Shown piece by piece: positions 62,943 through 64,000 of a stretch of DNA of 64,000 nucleotides. Position numbers and translations under genes: made by a program. Position 1 is the first letter of the stretch. Each line of letters opens with the position of its first letter. The notes below the pieces were generated by a model. That model searched no databases. It had not been told where the DNA came from and saw only the letters and a program-made list of their open reading frames with translations. Location of the stretch: positions 248,001 to 312,000 of the forward strand of contig CAWKHA010000001.1 in NCBI GenBank assembly GCA_963849365.1. The letters are read 5' to 3'. The DNA comes from CAVQCJ01 sp963849365 (GTDB lineage: Bacteria; Actinomycetota; Actinomycetes; Prado026).

Positions 62943-64000
62943 CAGGCTGCTCCGAGGGCGAGGCCCACCGGGACGACGGCGAGCGGCTGCACGAATTCGA
63001 TCTGCTCCGGGCTCAGGCCCGTGCGGCCCAGCGCCAGGCGCTCCATGGGGTTGCCGACGACGACCGGAGCCCGCGTCGCGGACTGCAGCCGGTCGCCCAG
63101 ACCCACCAGGCGGGCGCCGCCGCCGGTCAGGACCACGCGGGAGATCCGGGTGGACCCGGTCGAGGCCTCGTAGTAGTCCAGGGAGCCGCGGACCTCGTCG
63201 ACGAACGTGACCGCTGCGGCCTCGATGACGCGGGAGGCGATCATCGCGCCCTCCGGCACGTCGGTGCGCAGCCCGATCTCCTGCTTCATCGCCTCGGCCT
63301 GCGCACCGGCGACGCCCATGCGCTCGGACACCGCGTCGGTGAGGTCCTGCCCACCCATGAGCAGGATGCGGATGAACCGCGGCGCCCCGCCCTGGTGGAC
63401 GACGATGTTGGTCACGCGCGCGCCGACGTCCACGAGCGCCTCGACCTCGGCGCCCATCCCCAGGTTGTCCTGGGAGGCCAGCGAGCGGAGCACCGCGAAC
63501 GACGAGAGGTCGACGCTGGTGGCGGTGAGGCCGGCCTTCTGCACGGCGTGCACCGCGTTCATCACCATCTCGCGGGAGGCGGCCACCAGCATGCCCCGGC
63601 GCATCCTGCCGCCGTTGTCGTTGGTGAACTCCTCGAGGGTGAAGAAGTCGAGCACCGCGTGCTCCACCGGCATGGGCACCAGGTCCTGGACCTGGTAGCC
63701 CAGCGCCGAGCGCAGCTCGCCGTCGGGCAGCCACGGAAGGTCGACCTGGCGCACGATGACCTTCTGGTTCGCGACGCCGATGACGACCTTCTTGCCGGAG
63801 AACTTCGTGTGGGTCCAGAGCTGCTTGATGGCCTCGCCCACGGCAGCGGGGTCGACCACCTCGCCGTCGCGCACGGCCCCTTCGGGAAGCGCGACCTGGC
63901 CGAACTTCTCGAGGGTGACCTGCGCCTTGCCGAACGAGAGCTCGGCCGCGCGCACCCCCGACGTCCCGATGTCGAGACCGATGGCGGATCGTCCTGCCAC
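62942..64000 (-). CDS. pilM: PilM-type actin-like pilus assembly ATPase
   Basis: 352 residues, apparently complete with a GTG start on the last three bases of the window. SHS2/FtsA-like actin fold: IGLDIGTSGVRAAELS (phosphate 1), LVDVGARVTNIVVHQGG (phosphate 2 region) and RVVLTGGGARLVGLGDRL (adenosine motif). It forms the cytoplasmic ring bound to PilN and links to the PilB/PilT motors. Start could lie further upstream outside the window, but GTG matches the family N-terminus. Other pilus genes (pilB, pilT, pilC, pilins) are expected beyond the right edge. Confidence 0.9.
   Translation of the reverse strand: MAGRSAIGLDIGTSGVRAAELSFGKAQVTLEKFGQVALPEGAVRDGEVVDPAAVGEAIKQLWTHTKFSGKKVVIGVANQKVIVRQVDLPWLPDGELRSALGYQVQDLVPMPVEHAVLDFFTLEEFTNDNGGRMRRGMLVAASREMVMNAVHAVQKAGLTATSVDLSSFAVLRSLASQDNLGMGAEVEALVDVGARVTNIVVHQGGAPRFIRILLMGGQDLTDAVSERMGVAGAQAEAMKQEIGLRTDVPEGAMIASRVIEAAAVTFVDEVRGSLDYYEASTGSTRISRVVLTGGGARLVGLGDRLQSATRAPVVVGNPMERLALGRTGLSPEQIEFVQPLAVVPVGLALGAA

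Overview
The window is about 70% GC and reads as a chromosomal segment of a high-GC actinobacterium. Support comes from whiA downstream of rapZ-yvcK, the rpsA/coaE/uvrB and polA neighbourhoods, an ANTAR response regulator, DUF3368-era AftD-type (DUF3367) arabinofuranosyltransferases, many GTG starts and many 4-nt stop/start overlaps. Type IV pilus genes and a shikimate kinase-dehydroquinate synthase fusion narrow it further, but I cannot assign a genus.

Layout. (1) 1-11.5 kb is nucleotide excision repair and the whiA operon: uvrC-rapZ-yvcK-whiA (minus strand), a Rieske lipoprotein, uvrA, a divergent metallo-hydrolase/VOC pair, then a YjbR gene and uvrB. (2) 11.5-16.2 kb holds a tandem repeat, a small membrane protein, coaE, a secreted GH26-like protein, rpsA and a methyltransferase. 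(3) 16.2-41.6 kb is a surface-glycan region: a DUF3068 protein, a heptose module (hddA-gmhA-gmhB), two acyltransferases, two AftD-sized membrane glycosyltransferases, a third GT-C-like protein, GT4 and GT2 glycosyltransferases, five methyltransferases in all counting the one beside rpsA, a flippase and a UDP-glucuronate-decarboxylase-like SDR. Three adjacent genes of this region (34.1-41.6 kb) carry at least six single-base frame breaks, all apparent +1 insertions. (4) 41.6-47.5 kb holds a lipoprotein hydrolase, a P-loop kinase-like gene, polA, a divergent PaaI thioesterase and a GNAT gene. (5) 47.7-55.3 kb is a complete branched-chain amino-acid ABC transporter (livK-H-M-G-F), a second LivK-type lipoprotein translationally coupled to an ANTAR regulator, and tRNA-Leu(CAA). 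(6) 55.5-64 kb is nusB-efp-pepQ-aroQ-aroKB-aroC, then, after a UUCG-loop terminator, a pilM-N-O-P-like type IV pilus operon running off the right edge.

How it fits together: housekeeping DNA repair, replication, translation and aromatic synthesis genes frame a roughly 26-kb block devoted to building and decorating a cell-envelope glycan, probably containing heptose, pentose (xylose/arabinose-type) and acyl groups. That block appears inserted between rpsA and polA, which lie close together in other actinobacteria. Several starts are supported by -10-like hexamers 6-7 nt upstream, which suggests leaderless mRNAs. No gap between genes exceeds 300 bp. No IS element, prophage or CRISPR array was seen.
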